DNA of 64,000 nucleotides from Alkalibacterium sp049389645 (GTDB lineage: Bacteria; Bacillota; Bacilli; Lactobacillales; Carnobacteriaceae_A), in contig NZ_CP186540.1 in the NCBI RefSeq assembly GCF_049389645.1, positions 744,001 through 808,000 of the forward strand, read 5' to 3'. Positions 26,762 to 35,492 of this stretch are shown piece after piece. Both the position numbers and the translations under genes were made by a program. How positions within the stretch are numbered: position 1 is the stretch's first letter; each line of letters opens with the position of its first letter. The notes under the pieces were generated by a model. That model was not told the DNA's origin and did no database searches. It saw only the letters and a program-made list of their open reading frames with translations.

Positions 26762-27206
26762 AGAATCAGTGATTCCTCTCGTGATAAGTGTTTGAATTCG
26801 GGTAAGTTATAATCTCTATCAAATAATCATATTCATTTTAACATTATTCTACCTCATTTTGTAGAATAATACCCAATTGTCACTTAATCGTCATGTGGTT
26901 GCTTGTTATCGATTGCTGTATACCATAAAAAAGATGTCCATTCTTAATTGGGTTACCGCTTTGGGATTCGCAAACAGTATGCTGGATGGTGGATCGATTA
27001 TTCCTCAACTTCAGAACAGTTGGAATCTAAATTAAAAGCGTTTAAAATACACAGTGACCAAATGAGATCTGGCCACCGTCCAGTTTAAATCGATATTGAT
27101 TTGATAATTTAAATCACTCATAAAATCATATTGTTTCTTGTTATTGAAATAAGATACTTGCTTTTCAAAAAAGACTTATCTATAATTAGCTAGACAATTA
27201 AATATT
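26762..27206. other. 445-bp intergenic region upstream of the riboswitch
   Basis: AT-rich stretch between divergent murB and the P-type ATPase gene. It should hold both promoters, but no clear -35/-10 pair stood out. A short coding-like remnant is listed separately at 26948-27088. I see no tRNA, IS end or inverted repeat of note. Confidence 0.5.
26948..27088 (+). pseudogene. Possible decayed gene fragment, unknown family
   Basis: A 46-codon open stretch starting after a stop codon reads LGYRFGIRKQYAGWWIDYSS and continues with a charged, helical-looking tail ending GHRPV. Composition looks protein-like, but there is no ribosome binding site and the only possible start is TTG. A second short frame from the ATG at 26934 overlaps it. 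It may be the end of a lost gene or chance. Confidence 0.25.
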
Positions 27207-27304
27207 ATATATGCGGGAGTAACTTGCAGAGATAATCTGTTGCAGTGCCACCATTCGTAGATTGATAATCTGCTGGTGCTGTATTAAATAGTGAGACGTA
27301 TACG
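27207..27304 (+). ncRNA. Candidate manganese riboswitch (yybP-ykoY-like)
   Basis: The leader of the P-type ATPase gene has the yybP-ykoY hallmarks: GCGGGAGTAA near the 5' end, an internal TGCAGTGCCACC..CTGGTGCTGTA helix region, and GTGAGACG at the 3' end. TATGCG (27209-27214) pairs with CGTATA (27297-27302) as helix P1. The 3' strand of P1 is also the 5' arm of the terminator at 27295-27339. Ligand-bound P1 would therefore prevent termination. In the known class Mn2+ is the ligand and cation exporters are common targets. Confidence 0.75.
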
Positions 27305-27339
27305 GATTATTCATCATTTATTCCGTATGCGTCTTTTTT
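27295..27339 (+). terminator. Riboswitch expression-platform terminator
   Basis: GACGTATACGGA pairs with TCCGTATGCGTC (one G-U pair) followed by TTTTTT, 34 bp before the ATPase start. The left arm is shared with aptamer helix P1. Confidence 0.85.
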
Positions 27340-27372
27340 CTTACTCCAATATAAACCAGAAAGGATAAAACA

Positions 27373-30003
27373 ATGAATCATTACCATGAGACAAAAGAAA
27401 AAGTACTGGAATCCATCGGCACGACTAAAGAAGGACTCAGTCAATCGGAGGTTGACAAACGCCTGGAAGAAAACGGCTATAACGAAATTAGTCGAAAAGA
27501 TAAAAAATCTATTTTCTCCATGTTTATTGAATCGTTTAAAGATCCAATGGTCATTGTTTTATTAATTGTTGCCATTGTTCAGGTAGCTATTGGTGAATGG
27601 ATCGAATCGTTGATCATCTTCGTCGTGTTGATTTTAAACTCCATACTAAGCGTTGTACAGACGAAAAAGGCGGAGGATTCACTCGAATCTCTGGAAAAAA
27701 TGTCTGCCCCGACCGCTAACGTTTTTCGCGATGGAAAGCGAAAAGAGATTGAAGCTAGAGAATTAGTGGTTGGTGATGTGGTCGCGCTAGAAGCCGGTGA
27801 TAATATCCCTGCTGACGGTCGGTTGATAGAAGCAGAATCACTTCAAGTAGAAGAAGGTGCCTTAACCGGTGAATCCATGCCTTCAGAAAAAACAGATAAA
27901 GCTTTAAGTAAAGACATTCCACTCGCCGATCGAATCAATATGGTTTACAGCAGTACCATGGTAACTGCCGGACGCGGTATGATGGTCGTGACTTCAACGG
28001 GTGAAGGTACTGAGATGGGAAAAGTTGCTGAACTTGTTCAAAACGCATCTGCCAAACAGACTCCGCTGCAAAGACAACTGGCGACATTCAGTAAAAAATT
28101 AGGTGTAGCTATCTTGCTCTTATCTCTTCTGATCTTTGGTATTCAAGCTGCTCGTATATTCCTGGGCGATACGCAAGATGTAACCGTGCCATTGCTTAAC
28201 GCCTTTATGTTTGCTGCTGCCGTAGCGGTTGCCGCTATTCCAGAAGCGTTGCAGTCTATCGTAACCATCGTTTTATCGGTCGGCACAAATAAAATGGCAA
28301 AAAATAATGCGATAATCAGACAACTTCCCGCTGTAGAGACACTTGGTTCTACCAGTGTAATTTGTACAGATAAGACCGGTACATTAACACAGAACAAAAT
28401 GACAGTTGTTGATGACTATATTCCTAATGGCGAGTCCAATTTATTTTCAGGAGATAGTAGCAAATGGTCAGAGTCAGAGAAAATACTGATGCAAGTCGCA
28501 GTCTTGACTAATGATTCAACTATAAATGAAAAAGGTGAATCAAGTGGTGACCCCACCGAAGTTGCTTTAATAGCCTACAGTAATAAGCAAAACCTTCCAT
28601 ACGGTTCCGTAAGAGATGAATACCCTAGAATTGCTGAACTGCCTTTTGACTCCAGTCGCAAACGTATGTCAACCGTTCACGAGATAGACGGTGAAAAACG
28701 GCTGCTTACAAAAGGTGGACCAGATGTTTTATTCAAACTTTGTTCCAGAGTGCGAATGGATGGGGAAACGGTTGAATTAACTGAAGAACGTCTGGAAGAA
28801 TTAAGACAAAAAAATGAAGAGTTTTCTGATCAAACGATGCGTGTACTCGCCTTTGCCTATAAACCAATCGATTCAACCGAGGTCAGTATTGAAGACGAAG
28901 ACGACTTGATTTTCATCGGTCTGCTAGCCATGATCGACCCACCACGCGAAGCAGTTTATCACGCAGTAGAAGATGCAGCGAAGGCCGGCGTACGAACTGT
29001 CATGATTACCGGTGACCATAAAACGACCGCCCGTGCTATCGGACGCGATTTGAACATTTTCAAAGAAGGCAATCTGGCGTATACAGGTCAGGAATTGGAT
29101 GCTTTATCTGAAGAAGAACTCATGGATCAGCTGGAAGACATCACAGTTTATGCTCGAGTAACACCGGAAAACAAAATCCGTATCGTTACAGCTTGGCAGA
29201 ATAAAAACCAGATCACTGCCATGACTGGTGATGGTGTCAATGATGCTCCTGCTTTGAAACAAGCGGATATCGGTATAGCTATGGGAAGCGGAACGGATGT
29301 GGCCAAAGACGCTTCAGCAATGATTTTGACTGATGATAATTTCGTTTCCATTGTTCGTGCCATTTCAGTAGGACGTACAATTTACAGTAACATCAAAAAA
29401 TCTATTGCCTACCTGTTCTCAGGAAATCTAGGTGCTGTGATTGCAATCATATTTGCTCTGATTGTGAACTGGGTGAGCCCGTTCACGGCCTTGCAGCTTC
29501 TCTTTATCAACCTGGTCAATGACTCACTTCCAGCTATAGCTTTAGGCCTTGAACCGGCCGAACCTAATGTCATGGAACAGAAACCGCGTGATCCGGATGA
29601 ATCTATTTTTTCTGGCAACACATTTAGAATCGTTCTTTTCCGTGGGGTGCTTATTGCTATCGCAGTAATTATCTCTCAGTATATTGGTCTTCAGACTTCT
29701 AATGAGATGAGTGTCGCCATGGCCTTTACCACGTTGATACTGTCCCGGACACTTCAAGTCTTCCCGGCACGTTCAAATGTAGAAACAAGCATTGGTGCTG
29801 GATTCTTCCGTAACAAATTTGTGATTATCGCTTTCGTTGTATGTATTGGGTTATACGGCATTACACTATTACCCGCAGTTAGAAGTGTATTCTATATCCC
29901 TGCTGCCTTTGGTTTATCAGAATGGGCTATTGCAGCCGGTTTAGCCTTTGCAACTACGATAATTATGGAACTCAGAAAAATAGTCTTACCTTACAAAGTA
30001 TAA
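27373..30003 (+). CDS. Cation-transporting P-type ATPase (P2A; Mn2+ and/or Ca2+ export)
   Basis: An 876-residue P2-type ATPase with all domains: cation N-domain (1-70), TGES actuator loop (LTGESMPSEK), phosphorylated Asp in DKTGT (D333), and hinge TGDGVNDAP. Ten membrane segments are expected. The M4 site reads PEALQ (290-294) where Ca2+ pumps usually have PEGLP, and M6 has NLVNDSLPA. These variants and the riboswitch leader favour a YoaB/MgtA-type Mn2+ exporter. The metal is inference; family assignment is certain. The RBS before the start is AGAAAGGA. Confidence 0.92.
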   Translation: MNHYHETKEKVLESIGTTKEGLSQSEVDKRLEENGYNEISRKDKKSIFSMFIESFKDPMVIVLLIVAIVQVAIGEWIESLIIFVVLILNSILSVVQTKKAEDSLESLEKMSAPTANVFRDGKRKEIEARELVVGDVVALEAGDNIPADGRLIEAESLQVEEGALTGESMPSEKTDKALSKDIPLADRINMVYSSTMVTAGRGMMVVTSTGEGTEMGKVAELVQNASAKQTPLQRQLATFSKKLGVAILLLSLLIFGIQAARIFLGDTQDVTVPLLNAFMFAAAVAVAAIPEALQSIVTIVLSVGTNKMAKNNAIIRQLPAVETLGSTSVICTDKTGTLTQNKMTVVDDYIPNGESNLFSGDSSKWSESEKILMQVAVLTNDSTINEKGESSGDPTEVALIAYSNKQNLPYGSVRDEYPRIAELPFDSSRKRMSTVHEIDGEKRLLTKGGPDVLFKLCSRVRMDGETVELTEERLEELRQKNEEFSDQTMRVLAFAYKPIDSTEVSIEDEDDLIFIGLLAMIDPPREAVYHAVEDAAKAGVRTVMITGDHKTTARAIGRDLNIFKEGNLAYTGQELDALSEEELMDQLEDITVYARVTPENKIRIVTAWQNKNQITAMTGDGVNDAPALKQADIGIAMGSGTDVAKDASAMILTDDNFVSIVRAISVGRTIYSNIKKSIAYLFSGNLGAVIAIIFALIVNWVSPFTALQLLFINLVNDSLPAIALGLEPAEPNVMEQKPRDPDESIFSGNTFRIVLFRGVLIAIAVIISQYIGLQTSNEMSVAMAFTTLILSRTLQVFPARSNVETSIGAGFFRNKFVIIAFVVCIGLYGITLLPAVRSVFYIPAAFGLSEWAIAAGLAFATTIIMELRKIVLPYKV

Positions 30004-30011
30004 AAAGAGTT

Positions 30012-30060
30012 AAAAGGCACGGAATATCTCGTTACGAGATATTCCGTGCCTTCCTTTTTT
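30012..30060 (+). terminator. Terminator after the P-type ATPase gene
   Basis: AAGGCACGGAATATCTCG forms a perfect 18-bp stem around TTA with its complement, followed by CCTTTTTT. Confidence 0.9.
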
Positions 30061-30098
30061 ACAACTAAAGTCATTTTACTTTGATCCCGTTATTCGTC

Positions 30099-30126
30099 TT
30101 GAAACTCCTGTGAATCATGCTATACT
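30099..30126 (+). promoter_or_regulatory. Sigma-A promoter of the exonuclease gene
   Basis: TTGAAA (30099-30104) and TATACT (30121-30126) with a 16-bp spacer, 40 bp before the start codon. Confidence 0.6.
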
Positions 30127-30166
30127 ATAAAGACTAAATAAGATTTAAGTAAAAGAGGTTAACTAA

Positions 30167-30691
30167 ATGAATTTTACAGCTATAGATTTTGAAACAGCCA
30201 ACCGACAGTCACACAGTGCCTGTTCTGTTGCTTTAACCATCGTTAGAGACAGCAAGGTCGTCGATGAATATTACACCTTGATCCAACCTGAAACATGGTT
30301 TGACCGTATGAACACACAGATCCACGGAATAAGTGAATCTGACGTATATGACTCACCCAAATTTCCTGATGTATGGAAAGATATGAAAAGATTTTTCACC
30401 CCAGATCAACTAGTCGTGGCTCACAACATGCCATTTGATAAACGTATTCTGACTGGTACGCTGTTACATTACGGTATAGACGCACCTGGATTCCAAACAT
30501 TATGCACTGTGCAGTCTTCACGCTCACTGCTGCGGGAATTACCGAATCACAAATTAAATACGGTTGCCGCACATTATGGCATCCCTTTAAATCACCATCA
30601 TGCATTGGATGATGCGCGCGCCTGTGCAACGATATTACTCAATCAGGAAAAAGAATATGGTAAGCTTTCTCTGGATCGCTTCATTAAATAA
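30167..30691 (+). CDS. DnaQ-like 3'-5' exonuclease (DEDDh)
   Basis: A 174-residue stand-alone exonuclease domain like DNA polymerase III epsilon. Exo I is AIDFETAN, exo II is VAHNMPFDKRIL and exo III is HHALDDARACA, giving the full DEDDh set. It has no BRCT or helicase part. It may act in proofreading, repair or nucleic-acid turnover. It is monocistronic, with its own promoter and terminator. Confidence 0.9.
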   Translation: MNFTAIDFETANRQSHSACSVALTIVRDSKVVDEYYTLIQPETWFDRMNTQIHGISESDVYDSPKFPDVWKDMKRFFTPDQLVVAHNMPFDKRILTGTLLHYGIDAPGFQTLCTVQSSRSLLRELPNHKLNTVAAHYGIPLNHHHALDDARACATILLNQEKEYGKLSLDRFIK

Positions 30692-30695
30692 TCGA

Positions 30696-30732
30696 CAAAA
30701 ACCCGTCAGGAATAATTCCTGACGGGTTTTTT
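30696..30732. terminator. Bidirectional terminator, exonuclease / GNAT gene
   Basis: AACCCGTCAGGAAT pairs with its complement around one base, with A5 before and T6 after. It overlaps the stop codon of the convergent GNAT gene. Confidence 0.85.
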
Positions 30733-31249
30733 ATATCAACTTACTCATTAAACAGACGTTGAGTAATTGCCCTTCGTCTTTGACGCCTTGTTCCATAATA
30801 GCTTCTAATTTGAAACCCAACTTTTCATATAAATGACGGGCGCGGCTATTTCGTTCCTGCACTTTTAATTCTAGGCGACTAAGTATTGGCGATTCATCTG
30901 CCCAAAGTAATAATTCCTCCATCAGCAACGTTCCTAACCCAAATCCCCAATAACCCTTGTCTACGACGACACCTATTTCTCCAATATGTTCGATTTTAGG
31001 TTTATCGGAAGCGTGTATAGATGCAATACCCACAATCTCTTCATCCACACGGGCAATAAACACACAATTATTTAAAGAAGAATAGATAGTATCAAGTTGT
31101 TCCTCTTCTTCCTCAACGCTCACGCCAACCCCTTCTCTACCTTGTGTCATAAATCCTGTCTGAGCTGCTGTTTCATTCAAAAACTTTAAGAGCTGTTCTG
31201 CATCGCTTGGAATGGCTTCCCGTATAATACAATCAATTGTTTCATTCAT
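30731..31249 (-). CDS. GNAT-family N-acetyltransferase
   Basis: A 172-residue acetyl-CoA-dependent transferase. The acetyl-CoA loop is GVVDKGYWGFGLGTLLMEELL, followed by LELKVQERNSRARHLYEKLGFK, the usual motif-B end. The substrate is unknown. The start overlaps the end of tsaE by 8 bp. A GNAT next to tsaE recalls rimI neighbourhoods, but this protein looks more like the general acetyltransferases than RimI. Confidence 0.88.
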   Translation of the reverse strand: MNETIDCIIREAIPSDAEQLLKFLNETAAQTGFMTQGREGVGVSVEEEEEQLDTIYSSLNNCVFIARVDEEIVGIASIHASDKPKIEHIGEIGVVVDKGYWGFGLGTLLMEELLLWADESPILSRLELKVQERNSRARHLYEKLGFKLEAIMEQGVKDEGQLLNVCLMSKLI

Positions 31250-31700
31250 TTTCTAATCGCTCCACTATTTCAGTATATTTTTTACCATGTGCTTTAAAAA
31301 TCAATTCACGTTGTTCTGAATCGTTTAAAACATTGATTTCAATCAGCAGGTGTTCCGCTGGTAGCTCTTCTTTCATAAAAGAACCCCATTCCACAATGGT
31401 GACCCCTTCACCAAAAAAGTACTCTTCCAATCCCAAATCTTCGTCTTCTGCGTCTTCAAGACGATAGAGATCCATATGATAAAGTGGTAGGTCCCCATCA
31501 GTGTATTCCTTTATCAATGTATAGGTGGGACTCTTTATTATGCGTTTGATCCCTAGTCCTTCGGCAACACCCTTAGTAAAGGTCGTCTTGCCTGCCCCTA
31601 ACTGACCTTCCAGCAATACAGTCATGGAGGGCTTTAGTAGGGCAGCTAATTTTTTTGCAATCATTTTTGTCTCTTGCTCATTTTTTGTAATTATCTTCAT
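31242..31700 (-). CDS. tsaE: tRNA threonylcarbamoyladenosine biosynthesis ATPase
   Basis: A 152-residue P-loop protein that works with TsaB and TsaD to make t6A37 on ANN-decoding tRNAs. Walker A is GQLGAGKTTFTKGVAEGLG. IKSPTYTLIKEY, HMDLYRLEDAED and TIVEWG are the family blocks. It is coupled to the GNAT gene; tsaB and tsaD are not in this window. Confidence 0.94.
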   Translation of the reverse strand: MKIITKNEQETKMIAKKLAALLKPSMTVLLEGQLGAGKTTFTKGVAEGLGIKRIIKSPTYTLIKEYTDGDLPLYHMDLYRLEDAEDEDLGLEEYFFGEGVTIVEWGSFMKEELPAEHLLIEINVLNDSEQRELIFKAHGKKYTEIVERLENE

Positions 31701-31768
31701 CGTTACCCTTCTCTACTCATAAACTATTCATAATCCTATCACATTTTTTTGAATAATCCTACTCTTTA

Positions 31769-31798
31769 CAAAAAAAGAGCCGGCTAAATGCCAGCTCC
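31769..31798 (-). terminator. Terminator after dps
   Basis: GAGCTGGC and GCCGGCTC on the minus strand form an 8-bp stem with one G-U pair, followed by TTTTTTT. Confidence 0.75.
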
Positions 31799-31810
31799 TT
31801 ATGTTCACTG

Positions 31811-32275
31811 TTATTTACCTAATGCGTTTTTTCCTGCATAAGCCCAAAGCATCCAGATCGTTTGATCAACAAATGCTTTTTGTGCGATCAGCATATCAAC
31901 GGTTACATCATCATTGTTTTCATCGATCAACTCGATTGCATTTTTCAAATCGTCTCTGAGGATTTCAAAATCTAAAACGATAGCTTTAATGAATGGTTCT
32001 TCAGGAATGTTTTTGTTCTCAAGCGTTTCTTTAATGGATGAATGATCAATAAATTCTTGTAGAGTTGAATAGGGTTCTCCGCCGATCTGCAAGAGTCTTT
32101 CAGCTGTAGCATCCATGTGTTTAGTTATTTCGTCATAATACTCTTCCAATTTAACATGTAAATTAAAGAAATGATGTCCTCTGATAAACCAGTGAGCTTG
32201 ATGGAGTTTCGTATAAAACAGACCTTGTGTAGCAACAAGATCGTTTAAACATTCTTTTACTTCTGATGTCGACAT
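31811..32275 (-). CDS. dps: Dps-family ferritin-like DNA/iron-binding protein
   Basis: A 154-residue mini-ferritin that stores iron and limits peroxide damage as a dodecamer. The ferroxidase ligands sit in LHQAHWFIRGHHFFNLHVKLEEYYDEITKHMD, with AERLLQIGGEP after it. The RBS is AGGAGGAATTAAA. A clean promoter is upstream. It has no N-terminal Lys tail, so DNA binding is uncertain. Confidence 0.92.
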   Translation of the reverse strand: MSTSEVKECLNDLVATQGLFYTKLHQAHWFIRGHHFFNLHVKLEEYYDEITKHMDATAERLLQIGGEPYSTLQEFIDHSSIKETLENKNIPEEPFIKAIVLDFEILRDDLKNAIELIDENNDDVTVDMLIAQKAFVDQTIWMLWAYAGKNALGK

Positions 32276-32300
32276 TTTAATTCCTCCTATGTTTTTTTTC

Positions 32301-32339
32301 TTCTATCTATAGAATATGACAAAATTTTCACGTTCTCAA
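32301..32339 (-). promoter_or_regulatory. dps promoter with overlapping dyad
   Basis: On the minus strand TTGAGA (32339-32334) and TATTCT (32316-32311) are 17 bp apart. TTCTAT-CT-ATAGAA (32301-32314) is a perfect short dyad over the -10 and could be an operator. It does not match the PerR consensus. Confidence 0.55.
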
Positions 32340-32353
32340 CCAATATGCCTTTA

Positions 32354-32382
32354 TCGACAGAAGATAACTATTTGGTTATACT
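32354..32382 (+). promoter_or_regulatory. Promoter of the MBL hydrolase-asparaginase operon
   Basis: TCGACA (32354-32359) and TATACT (32377-32382) with a 17-bp spacer, 27 bp before the start codon. Confidence 0.55.
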
Positions 32383-32409
32383 AAACGAAGAACAAAGGAG
32401 GTCCTATGA

Positions 32410-33048
32410 ATGATTCAAGTAAAACAAATCGAAACAGGCGCTATTGGAGAGAATTGCTATATCATCTATAACAATATTGAAGCATTGATTGTCGACCCAG
32501 GTGCTGAAACAAGTAAGATCAAGAACGAACTGGAAAATTTGAGCGTTACACCCTTAGCTGTAATATTGACCCACACTCATTATGATCATATCGGGGCATT
32601 GGAAGATATCCGAGTGGATTATGACATCCCTGTCTACGTTAGCCCAAAAGAACAAGATTGGTTAGGCAATCCAAGTCTGAATTTATCGACTTACACGAAT
32701 CATATAATAAAAGCTAATCCCGCAGAATACACATTTGAACCATCGGAATTAGTTACCATCGGTCCTTTTTCATTCGAAGTGGTCGCTACTCCCGGGCACT
32801 CGCCAGGTGGTGTCAGTTTCATTTTTAAAGAAGCTGCCTGTGTCTTTTCTGGAGATGCCTTATTTAAAGGCGGTATCGGCCGGACAGATTTACCCGGGAG
32901 CGAACCGGAAAAATTGATCCCCGCTGTTGAAGAAATGCTTTTTGTCTTGCCAGACGACTACACCGTTTATCCTGGTCACACCGATTCTACAACCATCGGT
33001 TATGAAAAACAAACGAACCCTTACTTTAGAAAAAGAAAGGATAGTTAA
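32410..33048 (+). CDS. MBL-fold hydrolase, YqgX/glyoxalase II-like
   Basis: A 212-residue metallo-beta-lactamase-fold protein. THTHYDHIGAL is the zinc HxHxDH motif, then TPGHSPGGVSF, FSGDALFKGGIGRTDL and YPGHTDSTTIGYEK complete the ligands. The family hydrolyses thioesters such as S-lactoylglutathione-like substrates, but Gram-positive YqgX members have uncertain substrates. The RBS AAAGGAGGTCCT precedes ATG 32410. It is followed after 1 bp by asparaginase. Confidence 0.9.
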   Translation: MIQVKQIETGAIGENCYIIYNNIEALIVDPGAETSKIKNELENLSVTPLAVILTHTHYDHIGALEDIRVDYDIPVYVSPKEQDWLGNPSLNLSTYTNHIIKANPAEYTFEPSELVTIGPFSFEVVATPGHSPGGVSFIFKEAACVFSGDALFKGGIGRTDLPGSEPEKLIPAVEEMLFVLPDDYTVYPGHTDSTTIGYEKQTNPYFRKRKDS

Positions 33049-33049
33049 A

Positions 33050-34018
33050 GTGAAAAGAATTTTACTTTTGCATACAGGTGGCACTATTTCAATGAGTACC
33101 GACCAGCGTACAGGTGCCGTTAAACCAACCGATGAACATCCTTTACACCAGTACAGTCACTTATTTGAAGAAAATATCGAAATAACTGAAGAGGATATTT
33201 TTCATTTACCTTCACCACATGTTACTCTGCACAATATGCTGGATATACAAAAAAGACTCATTAAAGCCATTGAAGAAGAACGTTTCGACGGTGCTGTGAT
33301 TACTCACGGAACAGATACGCTGGAAGAAACGGCCTACTTTTTAGACCTGTCTCTAAATTCACCTTTCCCAATTGTACTGACAGGTGCAATGCGACCCACG
33401 GATGAACTCGGGTCTGATGGAGTGAGCAACTTGCAAAATGCGATCTGGACGGCTTTATCCAATGATTCGAAAGATAAAGGTGTGCTGGTTGTTATGAACG
33501 AAGAAATACACACTGCGCGATATGTCACCAAAACACACACGACCAATGTAGCGACTTTCAGAACGCCAACATTTGGTCCAATCGGCATCGTATCTAAACA
33601 CGTAGTCCGATTCTTTCAGAAATTAGTCTTTGACGAAACTTATCCTGTCCGGTCCATTTCTAAAAATGTGTGTTTGATTAAAGCTTTCGCCGGAATGGAT
33701 AGCACACTTTTCGATGCCCTTGCTTCAACTAATATTGACGGTCTCGTTATTGAGGCCTTAGGTGCTGGGAATCTACCTCCAGCTACCTTACCGGGCATCA
33801 AAAAACTGCTTAATAATAACGTTAAGATCGTCATCACTTCCCGCGCATTCAGTGGGATAGCTCAAGATATTTACGCTTATAAAGGCGGGGGAAAACACCT
33901 GAAAGAACTTGGTGCTATTTTTGCTCCAGGTCTGACCGGAGTAAAAGCACGAATCAAATTACAAGTCATTCTAGAACAAGATAACGCAGACGAATTGATC
34001 AAACAATGTTTTGATTGA
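33050..34018 (+). CDS. ansA: L-asparaginase, type I
   Basis: Hydrolyses L-asparagine to aspartate and ammonia in the cytosol. The two catalytic threonine motifs are LLHTGGTISM and VITHGTDTLEETAYFLD, with VVLTGAMRP-like IVLTGAMRPTDELGSDG next. I chose GTG 33050, one base after the MBL stop, with GAAAGGA 9 nt upstream. A longer in-frame ORF from 32927 overlaps the MBL gene. The resulting 322 residues are normal and there is no signal peptide. Confidence 0.93.
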   Translation: MKRILLLHTGGTISMSTDQRTGAVKPTDEHPLHQYSHLFEENIEITEEDIFHLPSPHVTLHNMLDIQKRLIKAIEEERFDGAVITHGTDTLEETAYFLDLSLNSPFPIVLTGAMRPTDELGSDGVSNLQNAIWTALSNDSKDKGVLVVMNEEIHTARYVTKTHTTNVATFRTPTFGPIGIVSKHVVRFFQKLVFDETYPVRSISKNVCLIKAFAGMDSTLFDALASTNIDGLVIEALGAGNLPPATLPGIKKLLNNNVKIVITSRAFSGIAQDIYAYKGGGKHLKELGAIFAPGLTGVKARIKLQVILEQDNADELIKQCFD

Positions 34019-34025
34019 TTAACCA

Positions 34026-34067
34026 AAAACAACGCTCATCTGTAAAATAACAGATAAGCGTTGTTTT
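34026..34067. terminator. Bidirectional terminator, asparaginase / scrB
   Basis: AAAACAACGCTCATCTGT pairs with ACAGATAAGCGTTGTTTT around AAAATA, with one internal mismatch. It ends both convergent units. Confidence 0.8.
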
Positions 34068-35468
34068 CTATTTAAACTGTATCGTTCTTTTTAATTCATG
34101 AACAGATAAGTCAGCTAAATGATCTTTCCAATTTTCATCTTTCCATTGCCATTCATTGGTTCTATTGTCATTGAAATAACGCAATGAGAACACTTCAGCA
34201 CCCTGATTCAGATAGATTTCCATTGATGAATCCTCCAGGAATAACTGAACTGTTTCAAGCGATCGTGTCAAATTGACACTTCTTGTTTCTCGCTCTCCCG
34301 TTAACCAGTTTGTGCGCTCGACGGTAATACGCTTTTCGGCCGCTTCATAAATTACTGTGACTTCATTACGGAAGTTCCAGGTAAATGATGCCGGCGCCTC
34401 GTTCCACGAACAATTCATTTCTTGTTCAGGTGTGGACAATTCAATTCTATCCTTCTGAGATATATCCTTCAACAGATCAAACGATTGGAGTCGCAACTCT
34501 TTCAATTCTTCGACCGGTTGCTGTAATAACTGATCTCCATCTATTTTAATTTCTCTAGGTAGCGTTAAGTGATGAATCCAACCCTCTTTTATAGTAGGGA
34601 CTGCCTCCTCGACTTCAGGGACCATTGCCCCCATCCAACCGAAAACGATGGTTCTTCCATTATTATCTTTGAAAGATTGAGGAGCATAAAACTCAAAGCC
34701 TCGGTCCATTTCAACAAAATTTTCTTTATCCGGAATGAATTTCCCAGCTTTAACTTCTCCCAGCATGTACCCGGTTTGAAAGATGTTTTGGTATAAATCA
34801 CCTTTAGCTTCTAAACCTTGCGGCGAAAAGACAAACACATCTTTATTGGGCAACTTTAACACATCTGGGCATTCCCACATATATCCAAAGTCTGACAAAG
34901 CACCCATAAATTCACCTTCAAATGACCAGTTGAGCAAATCAGTTGAACGATACACTATGGTCGTACCTTTCAAATCATGTGTTTGAGCGCCCAGTATCAT
35001 CCAGTATCCATCTTTTTCCTGCCAGATTTTCGGATCTCTCAGGTGCGCCGTATAATTATTGGGATGATCGAACAACGGTCCTTTTTTCTCAAAATGAATA
35101 CCGTCTTCTGAAATTGCTAAACATTGGTAACTCTCTCTCTCACCGTCGACGTTTCGGACGTTTCCGGTGTAAAACAAGTAAAGCTTTCCATCTTTCTCAA
35201 ATGCACTACCAGAATAACACCCATCTTTATCGAACCAATCCGTCGGTTCCAAAGCCGGTCTTAAATAATCCCATTCAATCAAATCAGAAGAGACAGCATG
35301 CCCCCACGTTTTGTTTGCATGCGTTGTCCCTTCTGGGTTCCATTGAAAGAACACGTGATACTGATTGTTAAAATAAACTAAGCCATTGGGGTCATTGATG
35401 AGCCCATGAGGTGCGCGTAAATGATAATGGACTGTATAGTCTTCATCATTTTGTTCTACTTCTGACAT
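34068..35468 (-). CDS. scrB: Sucrose-6-phosphate hydrolase (GH32)
   Basis: A 466-residue GH32 beta-fructofuranosidase that splits the sucrose-6-phosphate made by the PTS into glucose-6-phosphate and fructose. The nucleophile motif is GLINDPNGLVYF, with HLRDPKIW and the acid/base WECPDV. A C-terminal beta-sandwich follows the five-bladed propeller. No signal peptide, so it is intracellular. It lies 24 bp after scrA. No fructokinase gene is adjacent. Confidence 0.92.
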   Translation of the reverse strand: MSEVEQNDEDYTVHYHLRAPHGLINDPNGLVYFNNQYHVFFQWNPEGTTHANKTWGHAVSSDLIEWDYLRPALEPTDWFDKDGCYSGSAFEKDGKLYLFYTGNVRNVDGERESYQCLAISEDGIHFEKKGPLFDHPNNYTAHLRDPKIWQEKDGYWMILGAQTHDLKGTTIVYRSTDLLNWSFEGEFMGALSDFGYMWECPDVLKLPNKDVFVFSPQGLEAKGDLYQNIFQTGYMLGEVKAGKFIPDKENFVEMDRGFEFYAPQSFKDNNGRTIVFGWMGAMVPEVEEAVPTIKEGWIHHLTLPREIKIDGDQLLQQPVEELKELRLQSFDLLKDISQKDRIELSTPEQEMNCSWNEAPASFTWNFRNEVTVIYEAAEKRITVERTNWLTGERETRSVNLTRSLETVQLFLEDSSMEIYLNQGAEVFSLRYFNDNRTNEWQWKDENWKDHLADLSVHELKRTIQFK

Positions 35469-35492
35469 CTTATTCCTCCTGAATAATTAAGC

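Noticed and set aside
32927..33049. N-terminal extension of asparaginase
   Set aside because: It lies inside the MBL gene, and the GTG at 33050 has a ribosome binding site and gives the normal family N-terminus.
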